In this document: positions 1 through 5,998 of the stretch, piece after piece
Layout of the letters: each line of letters starts with the position of its first letter
Numbering within the stretch: position 1 is the stretch's first letter
From: Thermaceae bacterium
Lineage (GTDB): Bacteria > Deinococcota > Deinococci > Deinococcales > Marinithermaceae
DNA length: 6,907 nucleotides
Direction of reading: 5' to 3'
Assembly (NCBI GenBank): GCA_026989475.1
Contig: JALSJG010000008.1
Location: 1 to 6,907 of the forward strand
Made by a program: the position numbers and the translations under genes
Notes under the pieces: model-generated
What the model saw: the letters and a program-made list of their open reading frames with translations, nothing else
Databases searched by the model: none
What the model was told of the DNA's origin: nothing

Positions 1-593
1 GGGCGCTGATTGGGGGCGCCACTTTTCTGAGGCAAAACGGGCTCTACCTGCTGGCGGGCCTCGCCGGGGCGGCCTACGCCTTTCGCGCTTACTACAAGAC
101 CCCTGCCGGAGCGTTCACGGTGGACCGGTGGATGCTGCGCCTGCCGCTTCTCGGCGGAATCCTGCAAAAAAGCGGGCTTGCGCGCTTTGGGCGGACCTTC
201 GCCGCCCTCTACGCCAGCGGGGTGCACGTGCTCGCCGGGCTCGAGGCTGCCCGGGATCTTACGGGAAACGCCTACATGCGGGCCGCCCTCGAGGAGGTCC
301 TCGAGGACGTCACCAAGGGCCAGTCGCTCTCCCAGGCCCTGGCCAAGCATCCCGACGTCTTCGTGCCCCTGTTCGTTCGGATGGTGAGCGTGGGGGAGGA
401 GTCCGGTAACCTGGAGACCATGGTCGAGCAGGCGGCGAACCACCTCGAGCGCGAGGTGGACTACGCCACCAAGCGGCTTTCGGCGATGATCGAGCCGGCG
501 CTCACGGTGGTGGTGGGGGCGATGCTTCTCGGGATGGCGCTCGCCCTCTACCTGCCGCTTTTCGAGCTCCCGGCCAAGCTGATCCGGCGATGA
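1..593 (+). CDS. Type II secretion/type IV pilus inner-membrane platform protein (PilC/GspF family), 5'-truncated
   Basis: The reading frame is open from base 3 to the TGA at 591-593 (196 residues visible), so the start lies upstream of the window; the GTG at 120 is internal. The visible part starts with a hydrophobic helix (about 39-105, NGLYLLAGLAGAAYAF), followed by the second T2SF domain: the entry motif RLPLLGGIL, then GRTFAALYASGVHVLAGLEAA, then the family hallmark GEESGNLETM (GEESGN at 393-410). It ends with the conserved last membrane helix (IEPALTVVVGAMLLGMALAL then YLPLFEL). Proteins of this family sit in the inner membrane and link the assembly ATPase to the pseudopilin fibre, in type IV pili, type II secretion or the Thermus-type DNA uptake machine. 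The stop overlaps the next start as ATGA (590-593), which suggests translational coupling to the PilO-like gene. Family assignment is firm; whether it belongs to the main pilus or to a second pseudopilus system cannot be decided here. Confidence 0.93.
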   Translation, partial: ALIGGATFLRQNGLYLLAGLAGAAYAFRAYYKTPAGAFTVDRWMLRLPLLGGILQKSGLARFGRTFAALYASGVHVLAGLEAARDLTGNAYMRAALEEVLEDVTKGQSLSQALAKHPDVFVPLFVRMVSVGEESGNLETMVEQAANHLEREVDYATKRLSAMIEPALTVVVGAMLLGMALALYLPLFELPAKLIRR

Positions 594-1060
594 ACGCCTT
601 CCGTCGGCGTCCCTGGCTCTTGCCCTTCCTCGTGCTCTTCCTCGCGGGGGTTTGGCTCCTGCCCCGCTACCTCGGGCTCCGGGCGCTGCTCGCCGAGGAG
701 GCGAGGCTCACCGAAAGAATCGCCGAGCTCGAGGCGGCCCAGCGCCCCCCCGCGGAGACCGCGAAACCCCTTCCGCGCTCCGCGCTCCCCCGGCTTTACA
801 AGGCGCTGGTGGGGCTCGCCGAGGGGCTCGGGCTCAAGCTGCTCGCGCTCGAGCCCGCCGAGGAGACCGTTCGCCTCTCCCTGGAGGGGCCCTTTGACCG
901 GGTCTACGGCTTCCTCGCCCGGCTTCCGCGCCTCGCCTACCCGATCTGGATCGAGGAATACCAGCTGAGCCCCAGGGACCCGCAGGCGAAGGTGATCGGG
1001 CTCGAGATCGAGCTCGGCGTCCGGCTGGAGAAGCAGGAAGACGACGCCACCCCGCCCTGA
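590..1060 (+). CDS. PilO/GspM-like inner-membrane assembly protein
   Basis: This is a 156-residue protein. It has a basic N-terminus (MNAFRRR), one membrane helix at about residues 8-29 (WLLPFLVLFLAGVWLLP), a short charged coiled coil at about 32-52 (LLAEEARLTERIAELEAAQR), a proline-rich linker, and an alpha/beta domain at about 65-150 with the pattern LEGPFDRVYGFLARLPRL followed by two beta strands. This layout matches PilO/GspM proteins, in which a ferredoxin-like domain lies outside the inner membrane and joins the PilN-PilO or GspL-GspM alignment complex. Typical PilO is near 200 residues, so this one is short. It starts at the ATG within the ATGA overlap with the GspF/PilC-like gene, and this neighbour is the main support for the call. 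The assignment rests on architecture, not on a diagnostic motif, so a GspM-like or unnamed accessory role remains possible. Confidence 0.66.
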   Translation: MNAFRRRPWLLPFLVLFLAGVWLLPRYLGLRALLAEEARLTERIAELEAAQRPPAETAKPLPRSALPRLYKALVGLAEGLGLKLLALEPAEETVRLSLEGPFDRVYGFLARLPRLAYPIWIEEYQLSPRDPQAKVIGLEIELGVRLEKQEDDATPP

Positions 1061-1065
1061 GCATC

Positions 1066-1074
1066 TGGTAAACT
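1066..1074 (+). promoter_or_regulatory. Probable extended -10 promoter of the lacI-led transport operon
   Basis: TGGTAAACT has the TGn extension followed by a TAAACT hexamer (1069-1074), and it begins six bases after the upstream stop codon. No good -35 box is visible 16-18 bp upstream in the GC-rich end of the pilus gene, which fits an extended -10 promoter. Transcription would start near 1081, directly on the first operator, the expected arrangement for repression. Inferred from sequence only. Confidence 0.42.
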
Positions 1075-1079
1075 GACGC

Positions 1080-1093
1080 CGTAAGCGCTTTCA
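1080..1093. promoter_or_regulatory. LacI-family operator O1 (imperfect)
   Basis: CGTAAGCGCTTTCA matches the perfect site O2 at 12 of 14 positions and keeps the central AAGCGCTT palindrome (1083-1090). LacI/GalR-family proteins with the usual hinge leucine bind sites with a central CG step flanked by such half-sites. It lies at the predicted transcription start, so binding here should block initiation. The likely ligand is the regulator encoded just downstream. Confidence 0.72.
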
Positions 1094-1102
1094 AAGCCTC
1101 GT

Positions 1103-1122
1103 GGGAAAGGCGGCGCTTTCCC
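1103..1122 (+). terminator. Small hairpin between the operators; possible terminator of the pilus operon
   Basis: GGGAAAG (1103-1109) pairs perfectly with CTTTCCC (1116-1122) around a six-base loop, followed by TTTA. The stem is short and the T run has only three bases, so this would be a weak intrinsic terminator. It is the only candidate ending the upstream pilus transcript. Because its arms resemble the GAAAGCGCTTTC type of LacI operator with extra bases in the middle, it may instead be a decayed operator. Confidence 0.33.
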
Positions 1123-1134
1123 TTTAGCCGGCCC

Positions 1135-1148
1135 TGTAAGCGCTTACA
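1135..1148. promoter_or_regulatory. LacI-family operator O2 (perfect palindrome)
   Basis: TGTAAGCGCTTACA is a perfect 14-bp palindrome with the central CG typical of LacI/GalR operators. Its centre is 55 bp from that of O1. It ends two bases before the AGGAGG of the regulator gene, so it lies in the untranslated leader. It could act as a roadblock, or could pair with O1 through a DNA loop if the regulator is tetrameric, although most family members without a tetramerisation tail are dimers. Confidence 0.8.
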
Positions 1149-1155
1149 AAGGAGG
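1149..1155 (+). promoter_or_regulatory. Ribosome binding site of the LacI-family gene
   Basis: AAGGAGG is a strong Shine-Dalgarno match three bases before the ATG at 1159. The spacing is a little short. It nearly touches operator O2, so a bound regulator sits directly over the region encoding the translation start. It fixes the ATG at 1159 as the start. Confidence 0.75.
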
Positions 1156-1158
1156 GCG

Positions 1159-2151
1159 ATGGAGCGCGTCACCATCTACGAGGTCGCCCGGGCGGCCGGG
1201 GTCTCGGTGGCCACCGTCTCCCGCGCCCTAAACGGCGGGCCGGTGGCTCCGGCCACCCGGGAGCGGGTGCTCGAGATCGCCCGCCGCCTCGGCTACCGCC
1301 CCGACCGGCTCGCCCAGGGCCTCGCCACCGGCAAGAGCCGCACCGTGGGCGTGGTGATCCCCGACGCCACCGGCCCCCTCTACGGCCAGATGCAGCGGGG
1401 CCTCGCCGACGTGCTCACCGCCGCCGGGTTCGGCTACATCGCCACCGAGAGCCGCCGCGACCCGGGCCGGGAGGCGGCGTTGCTCGACGAGATGCTCGCC
1501 CGCAAGGTGGAGGCGCTCGTCTTGGTGGGCTCGGGGCTTCCGGTGGAGGCGCTAAGGGCCCGGTTTTCCGCCCTGCCCCCGCTCGTCCTGATCGAGCGGG
1601 AAGGGGCCGCCGCCGGCGTGCCCACCTACCAGATCGAAAACGAGGCCGCCGCCTACCGGGCGACGCGGGCGCTCCTCTTGGCCGGCCACACCCGGATCGC
1701 CCACATCAAGGGCCTTCGCCGCGCGGGGCGCGAGCGCGAGGCGGGGTTTTTGCGGGCGCTCGCCGAGGCGGGGCTGAAGCGCGCGGCCGTTCTCGCCGGA
1801 GACTTCACCGAGGAAGGCGGCTACCGCGCGGCCCGGGCCCTCCTCGCGCGGGGCGGGTTCACCGCGATCTTCGCCGCCAACGACCGCATGGCCCTCGGGG
1901 TCTACCGGGCGGCCTTCGAGGCCGGCCTCCGGATCCCCGAGGACCTGAGCGTGGTGGGGTTTGACGACCTGGCGTTTTCCGCCTACCTCACCCCGCCGCT
2001 TTCCACCCTGCGCCAGCCGGCCTACGAGCTCGGGCGCCGGGCGGGGGAGGCGGTGCTTTCGATGCTGGGGGGAGGGACCCCCGAGAGCGCGGTGCTTCCG
2101 TGCGCGTTCGTGGCGCGCGCGTCGGTGGCACGAATGGGAGGTGCGGTATGA
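1159..2151 (+). CDS. LacI/GalR-family transcriptional regulator of the sugar-import operon
   Basis: This 330-residue protein has the usual family length. Residues 5-26 form the helix-turn-helix (TIYEVARAAGVSVATVSRAL), with recognition helix SVATVSRAL. Residues 46-58 form the hinge (YRPDRLAQGLATG) with the DNA-inserting leucine at 55. The rest is a periplasmic-binding-protein-like sensor domain starting at TVGVVIPD, with the conserved FAANDRMALG and VVGFDDLAFSAYLTPPLST segments near the C-terminus. The hinge leucine and recognition helix suit the AAGCGCTT operators found directly upstream. It is the first gene of the operon and its stop overlaps the binding-protein start (ATGA, 2148-2151), so regulator and transporter should be made together. 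The likely role is a repressor released by the transported sugar or a product of it, controlling its own synthesis. The effector cannot be read from the sequence. Confidence 0.95.
   Translation: MERVTIYEVARAAGVSVATVSRALNGGPVAPATRERVLEIARRLGYRPDRLAQGLATGKSRTVGVVIPDATGPLYGQMQRGLADVLTAAGFGYIATESRRDPGREAALLDEMLARKVEALVLVGSGLPVEALRARFSALPPLVLIEREGAAAGVPTYQIENEAAAYRATRALLLAGHTRIAHIKGLRRAGREREAGFLRALAEAGLKRAAVLAGDFTEEGGYRAARALLARGGFTAIFAANDRMALGVYRAAFEAGLRIPEDLSVVGFDDLAFSAYLTPPLSTLRQPAYELGRRAGEAVLSMLGGGTPESAVLPCAFVARASVARMGGAV
2136..2143 (+). promoter_or_regulatory. Ribosome binding site that sets the start of the binding-protein gene
   Basis: GGGAGGTG lies inside the end of the regulator gene, with GGAGG six bases before the ATG at 2148. 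It decides for this ATG over the in-frame GTG at 2100. The ATG also places a normal signal peptide at the N-terminus, while the GTG would add 16 residues of non-signal sequence in front of it. Confidence 0.8.
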
Positions 2152-3479
2152 GGAAGGTTTTGGCAGGGCTTTTGGTTTTGGCGTTCCTCGGATTCGCGAT
2201 GGGGCAGACCCTGGTGCTTTGGACCACCGAGGAACAGCCCAAGCGGATGGCGATCCAGCGGGCGATCGCCGCGAAGTTTGAGCAAAAGACCGGGATCAAG
2301 GTCGAGGTCGTACCGGTCACCGAAAACCAGCTCGCCGAACGGATCACCGCCGCCTACGCCGCCGGCCAGCTTCCGGATCTGGTCTTCCACCCCATCGACT
2401 ACACCGTGGGCTGGGCCGCCGAGGGGATCCTCGACACCGAGGCCGCCACCGAGGTGGTGCGCGAGCTCGGCGAGGGGACCTTCGCCAAGGGGGCTCTCGA
2501 GCTCGCCCGCTACATGGGCAACTACACCGCCGTCCCCACCGACGGCTGGACCCAGCTCCTGCTTTTTAGGCGCGACCTCTTCAAGGCCCGCTCGCTCGCC
2601 GAGCCCAAGACCTTTGCCGCCATCCTGGCGGGAATCGAGGCCCTCCACGACCCGCCCGCCTTCTACGGCTTCGTCGCCGCCACCGACCCCAGCCAGGTCT
2701 ACTTCCAGCAGGTCTTCGAGCACATCGCCCTGGCGAACGGGGTGCGGTTGGTGGACGAGGCCGGGAACGTCACCCTCGACACCCCCGCGATGGTGGATAC
2801 CCTGAAGTTTTACAAGAAGCTCGCCGAGGCGAGCCCGCCGGGCAACCTCTACTGGAAGCAGTCCCGCGAGCTCTACCTGGCCGGCCGGGCGGGGCAGATC
2901 ATCTGGTCCCCCTTCATCCTCGACGAGCTCGCCGGGCTCCGCGACTCGGCCCCGGTGACCGCCTTCAAGGATCCCACCACCGACGAGCTGGCGAAAAGGA
3001 CCGGCTTCGTCGCCCGGCTGATCGGGTCCAACAACCCCAAGGGCGCCTCCTACGCCCAGATCAGCTACCTCGGCATCACCGCCGACGCCGACGTGGAGGC
3101 GGCCAAGAAGTTCGTGAAGTTCCTGCTCACCGACGCCTACCTCGACTGGCTTTCGATGGCCCCCGAGGGCAAGTTCCCGGTGCGTCGGGGCACCACCGCC
3201 GCCCCCGATTCCTTCGTAAAGGGCTGGTCCCAACTCGAGATCGGCGTGGACCGCAAACGCCCGCTCGGCGAGATCTACCCGCCCGAGGTGGTGGAGAAGA
3301 TCCTGGCCGGGCTCGAGGTCGCCGACCGCTGGGGCTTTGCCCGCGGCCAGGGAGCGCTTGTCGCCAAGCTCTACGGCGAGAAGGCGATTCCCAAGATCGT
3401 CCGCCGCTACTTGGACGGCGAGCTCACCGCCGAAGCGGCCGCCGCCGAGATGCAGCGGGCGGTCGAGGCCCTGAAGTAG
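2148..3479 (+). CDS. ABC sugar transporter periplasmic solute-binding protein (family 1, CUT1 type)
   Basis: This 443-residue protein starts at ATG 2148, overlapping the regulator stop. Residues 1-19 are a signal peptide (MRKVLAGLLVLAFLGFAMG) with a probable signal peptidase I cut before QTLVLW. There is no cysteine at the cut site, so it is not a lipoprotein and should be free in the periplasm. The mature start (TLVLWTTEEQPKR, then IAAKFEQKTGIKVEVVPV) and the PDLVFHPIDY segment are typical of family 1 extracellular sugar-binding proteins such as MalE. AAKKFVKFLL and the FPVRRGT segment near residue 347 match the C-terminal lobe of the group. Two MalF/MalG-like permeases follow, so it delivers a carbohydrate or glycoside to them. 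The ligand is not identifiable by eye; the nearby glycosyltransferase gene makes a glycoside or compatible solute plausible. A 12-bp hairpin follows the stop. Confidence 0.93.
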   Translation: MRKVLAGLLVLAFLGFAMGQTLVLWTTEEQPKRMAIQRAIAAKFEQKTGIKVEVVPVTENQLAERITAAYAAGQLPDLVFHPIDYTVGWAAEGILDTEAATEVVRELGEGTFAKGALELARYMGNYTAVPTDGWTQLLLFRRDLFKARSLAEPKTFAAILAGIEALHDPPAFYGFVAATDPSQVYFQQVFEHIALANGVRLVDEAGNVTLDTPAMVDTLKFYKKLAEASPPGNLYWKQSRELYLAGRAGQIIWSPFILDELAGLRDSAPVTAFKDPTTDELAKRTGFVARLIGSNNPKGASYAQISYLGITADADVEAAKKFVKFLLTDAYLDWLSMAPEGKFPVRRGTTAAPDSFVKGWSQLEIGVDRKRPLGEIYPPEVVEKILAGLEVADRWGFARGQGALVAKLYGEKAIPKIVRRYLDGELTAEAAAAEMQRAVEALK

Positions 3480-3485
3480 CCGGCA

Positions 3486-3514
3486 GCGCGGCCCGGGCGA
3501 GCCCCGGGCCGCGC
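3486..3514 (+). terminator. Perfect 12-bp GC hairpin after the binding-protein gene; partial terminator or RNA stabiliser
   Basis: GCGCGGCCCGGG (3486-3497) pairs without mismatch with CCCGGGCCGCGC (3503-3514) around a five-base loop (CGAGC). Only GTTTG follows, so full termination is unlikely. Hairpins between a binding-protein gene and its permease genes are known in maltose-type operons, where they protect the upstream mRNA or reduce read-through so that more binding protein than permease is made. That is the probable role here. The hairpin is certain from sequence; its effect is inferred. Confidence 0.6.
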
Positions 3515-3527
3515 GTTTGGGGGCAGG

Positions 3528-4787
3528 ATGCGGCCAAGAAGCCTCAAGGCCCGGGAGGCCCGGCTCGCCTTCTTGATGCTCTTTCCCACCTTCTTCGTGG
3601 TGGTGCTGATCGTCATCTTCCCCGTCGTCGCTGACTTCTGGATTGCCTTCAAGAACATCAAGCTCGGCGACCTGCGCCCGCCCCGGGCGGTGGTGGTGGA
3701 GCGCATCAAGGCCCGGCCCAAGGCGCCCGGGGACCGGATGGTGGTCGCCTACCGGGTGGAAAACCGGAGTCCAAACCCGATCGCCGAGACCCGCTTTAGC
3801 GACCGGATCCCGCCCGGTCTGACCCCCCTCGAGCTCCCCCCCGAGTGCCGGATGCAAGGCGGGGCGCTTTCCTGCCGCCTCGCCGGCCCGAAGCCGGGGA
3901 CCCGCAAGGAGATCGTCCTCGTCTTCCGCGCCGAAGCCGCCTACTTCGAATCCGGCCGCCCGAACCCCCGTGCCAGCCGGCCGGAGGTCGAAACGCGGGC
4001 GCCGAACCCGATCCTCGCGAAGCCCTTCACCCTGGAAAACTTCGCCCGGGTCTTTCGGGACCCGGATTTCGTGCCGATGCTCAAGGTCACCCTGGCCTAC
4101 ACCGTCTTCGGCACCGGGCTTTCGATCCTGCTCGGGCTCTTCGCCGCCCAGCTGCTTGCGGTCCGCTTCGCCGGGCGAAACCTTTTTAGGGGCCTTTTCC
4201 TCTTCCCCTACGTCGCCCCGGTGATCGCGGTGGCCTTCGTTTGGGTCTTCCTGCTCGACCCCTTCGCCGGCACGGTGAACGCGCTGCTCCTCCAATACGG
4301 CCTTGTGAGCGGCCCGATCCCCTTCCTTTCCCAGCGGGTCTGGCCGCTCGAGCTCTTCGGGCTCCGCCTCGAGCTCCCCCTCGCCCTCACCATGGTCATC
4401 CTCTTCGAGGGCTGGCGCTACTTTCCCTTCGCCTTCCTCTTCATCCTCGCCCGGATGCAGGCGATGCCCAAAGAGCTCTTCGAGGCGGCGAAGGTGGACG
4501 GGGCCGGGATCTGGGCCACCTTCCGCTACGTCACCCTGCCCCAGCTCGCCGGGATCCTGGCCACCCTCTTTTTGCTCCGCTTCATCTGGACCTTCAACAA
4601 GTTCGACGACGTCTTCCTCCTGACCGGTGGCGCCGCCGGCACCGAGACGATCACCATCAAGGTCTACGACTACGCCTTCGCCCGCGCCGACCTGGGGCAG
4701 GGGGCGGCGCTCGCGGTGGTGCTCTTTTTGATCCTGGCGCTCTTCCTTGCCCTCTACTTCCGCTACGCGCCGAGGGGGGAGGTCTAG
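3528..4787 (+). CDS. CUT1 sugar ABC transporter permease, MalF-like, with an inserted DUF11-like domain
   Basis: This is a 419-residue inner-membrane protein; plain MalF-type permeases of this class have about 290-310. Membrane helix 1 is at about residues 13-38 (FLMLFPTFFVVVLIVIFPVV). The usual continuation (FTLENFARVFRDPDF, about 167-181) appears only after an extra stretch of about 110 residues that looks like a DUF11/Ig-type domain. The five remaining core helices follow. The ATPase-contacting EAA loop is intact: EAAKVDG at 319-325, ending in VTLP at 335-338. The protein should pair with the MalG-like product to form the transmembrane channel. The start is ATG 3528, preceded by the weak purine-rich GGGGGCAGG, so translation may be less efficient than for the binding protein. 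The family is firm; the substrate is unknown. Confidence 0.93.
   Translation: MRPRSLKAREARLAFLMLFPTFFVVVLIVIFPVVADFWIAFKNIKLGDLRPPRAVVVERIKARPKAPGDRMVVAYRVENRSPNPIAETRFSDRIPPGLTPLELPPECRMQGGALSCRLAGPKPGTRKEIVLVFRAEAAYFESGRPNPRASRPEVETRAPNPILAKPFTLENFARVFRDPDFVPMLKVTLAYTVFGTGLSILLGLFAAQLLAVRFAGRNLFRGLFLFPYVAPVIAVAFVWVFLLDPFAGTVNALLLQYGLVSGPIPFLSQRVWPLELFGLRLELPLALTMVILFEGWRYFPFAFLFILARMQAMPKELFEAAKVDGAGIWATFRYVTLPQLAGILATLFLLRFIWTFNKFDDVFLLTGGAAGTETITIKVYDYAFARADLGQGAALAVVLFLILALFLALYFRYAPRGEV
3684..3938 (+). other. DUF11-like (Ig-type) extracytoplasmic domain inserted in the MalF-like permease
   Basis: Residues 53-137 of the permease follow the conserved-repeat (DUF11) pattern: a first strand after a proline-rich stretch, PGDRMVVAYRVENRSPNP, then FSDRIPPGLTPLEL, a cysteine pair (C107 and C116, ALSCRLAG), then KPGTRKEIVLVFRAEA. 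In DUF11 proteins the equivalents are 'GD..tYtv.v.N.g', 'v.D.lP.gl', 'C.lg.l.pG...titv.v'. The domain lies between helix 1 and the loop leading to helix 2, so topology places it outside the cytoplasmic membrane. The two cysteines could form a disulfide. The linker at about 138-165 is rich in proline and arginine. The domain call rests on pattern recognition and has not been confirmed by a profile search. Confidence 0.72.
4777..4782 (+). promoter_or_regulatory. Ribosome binding site that sets the start of the MalG-like gene
   Basis: GGGAGG lies six bases before the ATG at 4789, inside the last codons of the MalF-like gene. It supports this ATG over an in-frame TTG at 4747, which has no comparable site and would add a polar stretch before the first hydrophobic helix. 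Confidence 0.72.
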
Positions 4788-4788
4788 C

Positions 4789-5148
4789 ATGGGTTTCCTC
4801 CTCGCCGCCCTCACCGGCGCCCTGGCCTTTCTCCTCGCCTACGGCGCGGTCTCGCTCTCGGCCGCCCTCTTTTTGGGCCTCGAGACCCGCCTCATCGCCG
4901 CCCTCCCCCTTCTCGCCGGGGCGCTTTTCGGGCCTCTGGCGGCGCTCGCCGCGCCGAGGAAGGCGGCGCTTGGGCCTTATCTGCCCTTCGCCGGTGCGGG
5001 GGCGATGCTTGGCGCCTTTCTTCCCGGGGCGCTCGGGGCCGGGCCCGGCCCCGGCGCCCTCGCCGGAGCCGCCGGCGGGGCGCTCCTCGTCTACGGCCTG
5101 CGCGAGCTCGCCCTCTTCCCCCCCACCCGCGAGACCTACGAGCGCCTC
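4789..5148 (+). other. N-terminal multi-helix extension of the MalG-like permease
   Basis: Residues 1-120 are not part of the usual MalG fold. They contain hydrophobic stretches at about 3-31, 35-55 and 64-83, a glycine/proline turn (GAGPGPGA at 83-90), and a fourth stretch at about 91-110, followed by a charged link (PPTRETYERLA). This reads as three or four membrane helices rich in alanine, leucine and glycine. I do not recognise the domain. An even number of added helices would keep the normal inside/outside orientation of the MalG core, so four is the more economical count. Confidence 0.62.
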
Positions 5149-5997
5149 GCCCTCCGGGGGCTTCGGGCGGTCGGCTTCGGGGTCTTCGTCTTTGCGGTGG
5201 CATTTCCCTTCTGGGCGATGTTCGTCGCCTCCCTGAAGCCCCGGGCGGAGTTTTTGGCGAACCCCGCCGACCTCTCGCTGCCCCTCGAGGTCTTTCGGGC
5301 TGGGCTCTTGCCCGGGCTCGAGAAGCTCTTCGAGGGCTACCGGGCGGTGCTCTTCGAGTACCGCTTCCTCCGCTACATCGCCAACACCGCCTTCGTCTCG
5401 GGGGTCACCACGCTGCTCACCCTCTTCTTCTCGGTGCTCGGGGCCTACGCGGTGGCCCGGCTCGACTTCCCCGGTCGGCGCCTGATGGAGCGGGCGGTGC
5501 TGCTCACCTACATGTTCCCGGCGATCGTGCTGGCGATCCCGCTCTACGTCGTCTTCACCCTGATCGGGCTCAGGGACACGCTCGGCGGCCTGATCGTGGT
5601 CTACCTGGCTCAGACCCTGCCGGTCGCCCTCTACATGCTCAGGAGCTACTTCGAAACGATCCCAAGGAGCCTCGAGGAGGCGGGGATGATCGACGGGTGC
5701 AGCCGCTTCGAGGTGATCTGGCGGGTCACCCTGCCGCTCAGCCTGCCGGCGCTGGCCTCGGTGGGGCTTTACGTCTTCATGATCGCCTGGAACGAGTTTC
5801 TCTTCGCCTTCATGTTCCTCGACACCCCGGAGATCTTCACCCTCTCCCGAGGGATGGTGGCGCTGAACAGCCAGGAAGTTCCCTACCAGTACCTGATGGC
5901 TGGGGCGGTGATCGTTACCGTACCCATCATGATCCTCTTCTTCTGGTTCGAGAAGTACCTGGTGGGCGGCCTGACCGCGGGAGGGGTGAAGGGCTAA
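4789..5997 (+). CDS. CUT1 sugar ABC transporter permease, MalG-like, with an extra N-terminal membrane region
   Basis: This is a 402-residue inner-membrane protein; MalG-type permeases usually have about 270-300. The normal MalG start appears only at about residue 122 (RGLRAVGFGVFVFAVAFPFW, then SLKPRAEF), so about 120 residues are additional. The core has the usual helices, including the FLRYIANTAFVSGVTT segment and AYAVARLDFPGRR. The EAA loop is recognisable at 297-316, with EAGMIDG in place of EAAxxDG (glycine for the second alanine) and VTLP at the end. The stretch between SLKPRAEF and FLRYIANT (about 157-195) is also somewhat long. The last residues (GLTAGGVKG) are the classic C-terminus of the family. 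It starts one base after the MalF-like stop, so the two subunits should be made in step. It forms the channel with that protein; the ATPase is not encoded here. Confidence 0.93.
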   Translation: MGFLLAALTGALAFLLAYGAVSLSAALFLGLETRLIAALPLLAGALFGPLAALAAPRKAALGPYLPFAGAGAMLGAFLPGALGAGPGPGALAGAAGGALLVYGLRELALFPPTRETYERLALRGLRAVGFGVFVFAVAFPFWAMFVASLKPRAEFLANPADLSLPLEVFRAGLLPGLEKLFEGYRAVLFEYRFLRYIANTAFVSGVTTLLTLFFSVLGAYAVARLDFPGRRLMERAVLLTYMFPAIVLAIPLYVVFTLIGLRDTLGGLIVVYLAQTLPVALYMLRSYFETIPRSLEEAGMIDGCSRFEVIWRVTLPLSLPALASVGLYVFMIAWNEFLFAFMFLDTPEIFTLSRGMVALNSQEVPYQYLMAGAVIVTVPIMILFFWFEKYLVGGLTAGGVKG

Positions 5998-5998
5998 G

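Noticed and set aside
120..593. A complete 157-residue protein starting at GTG 120
   Set aside because: The same frame is open back to base 3 and encodes the membrane helix expected just before this part of GspF/PilC, so the gene is simply cut by the window.
1135..1148. A CcpA-type catabolite (cre) site
   Set aside because: The sequence resembles cre, as LacI-family operators do, but the adjacent regulator gene and the high-GC, non-Firmicute setting make a local LacI-family operator the better reading.
2100..2147. A longer start (GTG 2100) for the binding protein
   Set aside because: It would put 16 polar residues before the signal peptide. The ATG at 2148 has a good ribosome site and forms the ATGA overlap.
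2022..4814. A 930-codon open frame on the - strand across the transporter genes
   Set aside because: It is the mirror of GC-rich + strand genes with G/C at third positions, which removes stop codons from the opposite strand. Its product is rich in G, E, D, R and H with no domain, while the + strand frames match known families.
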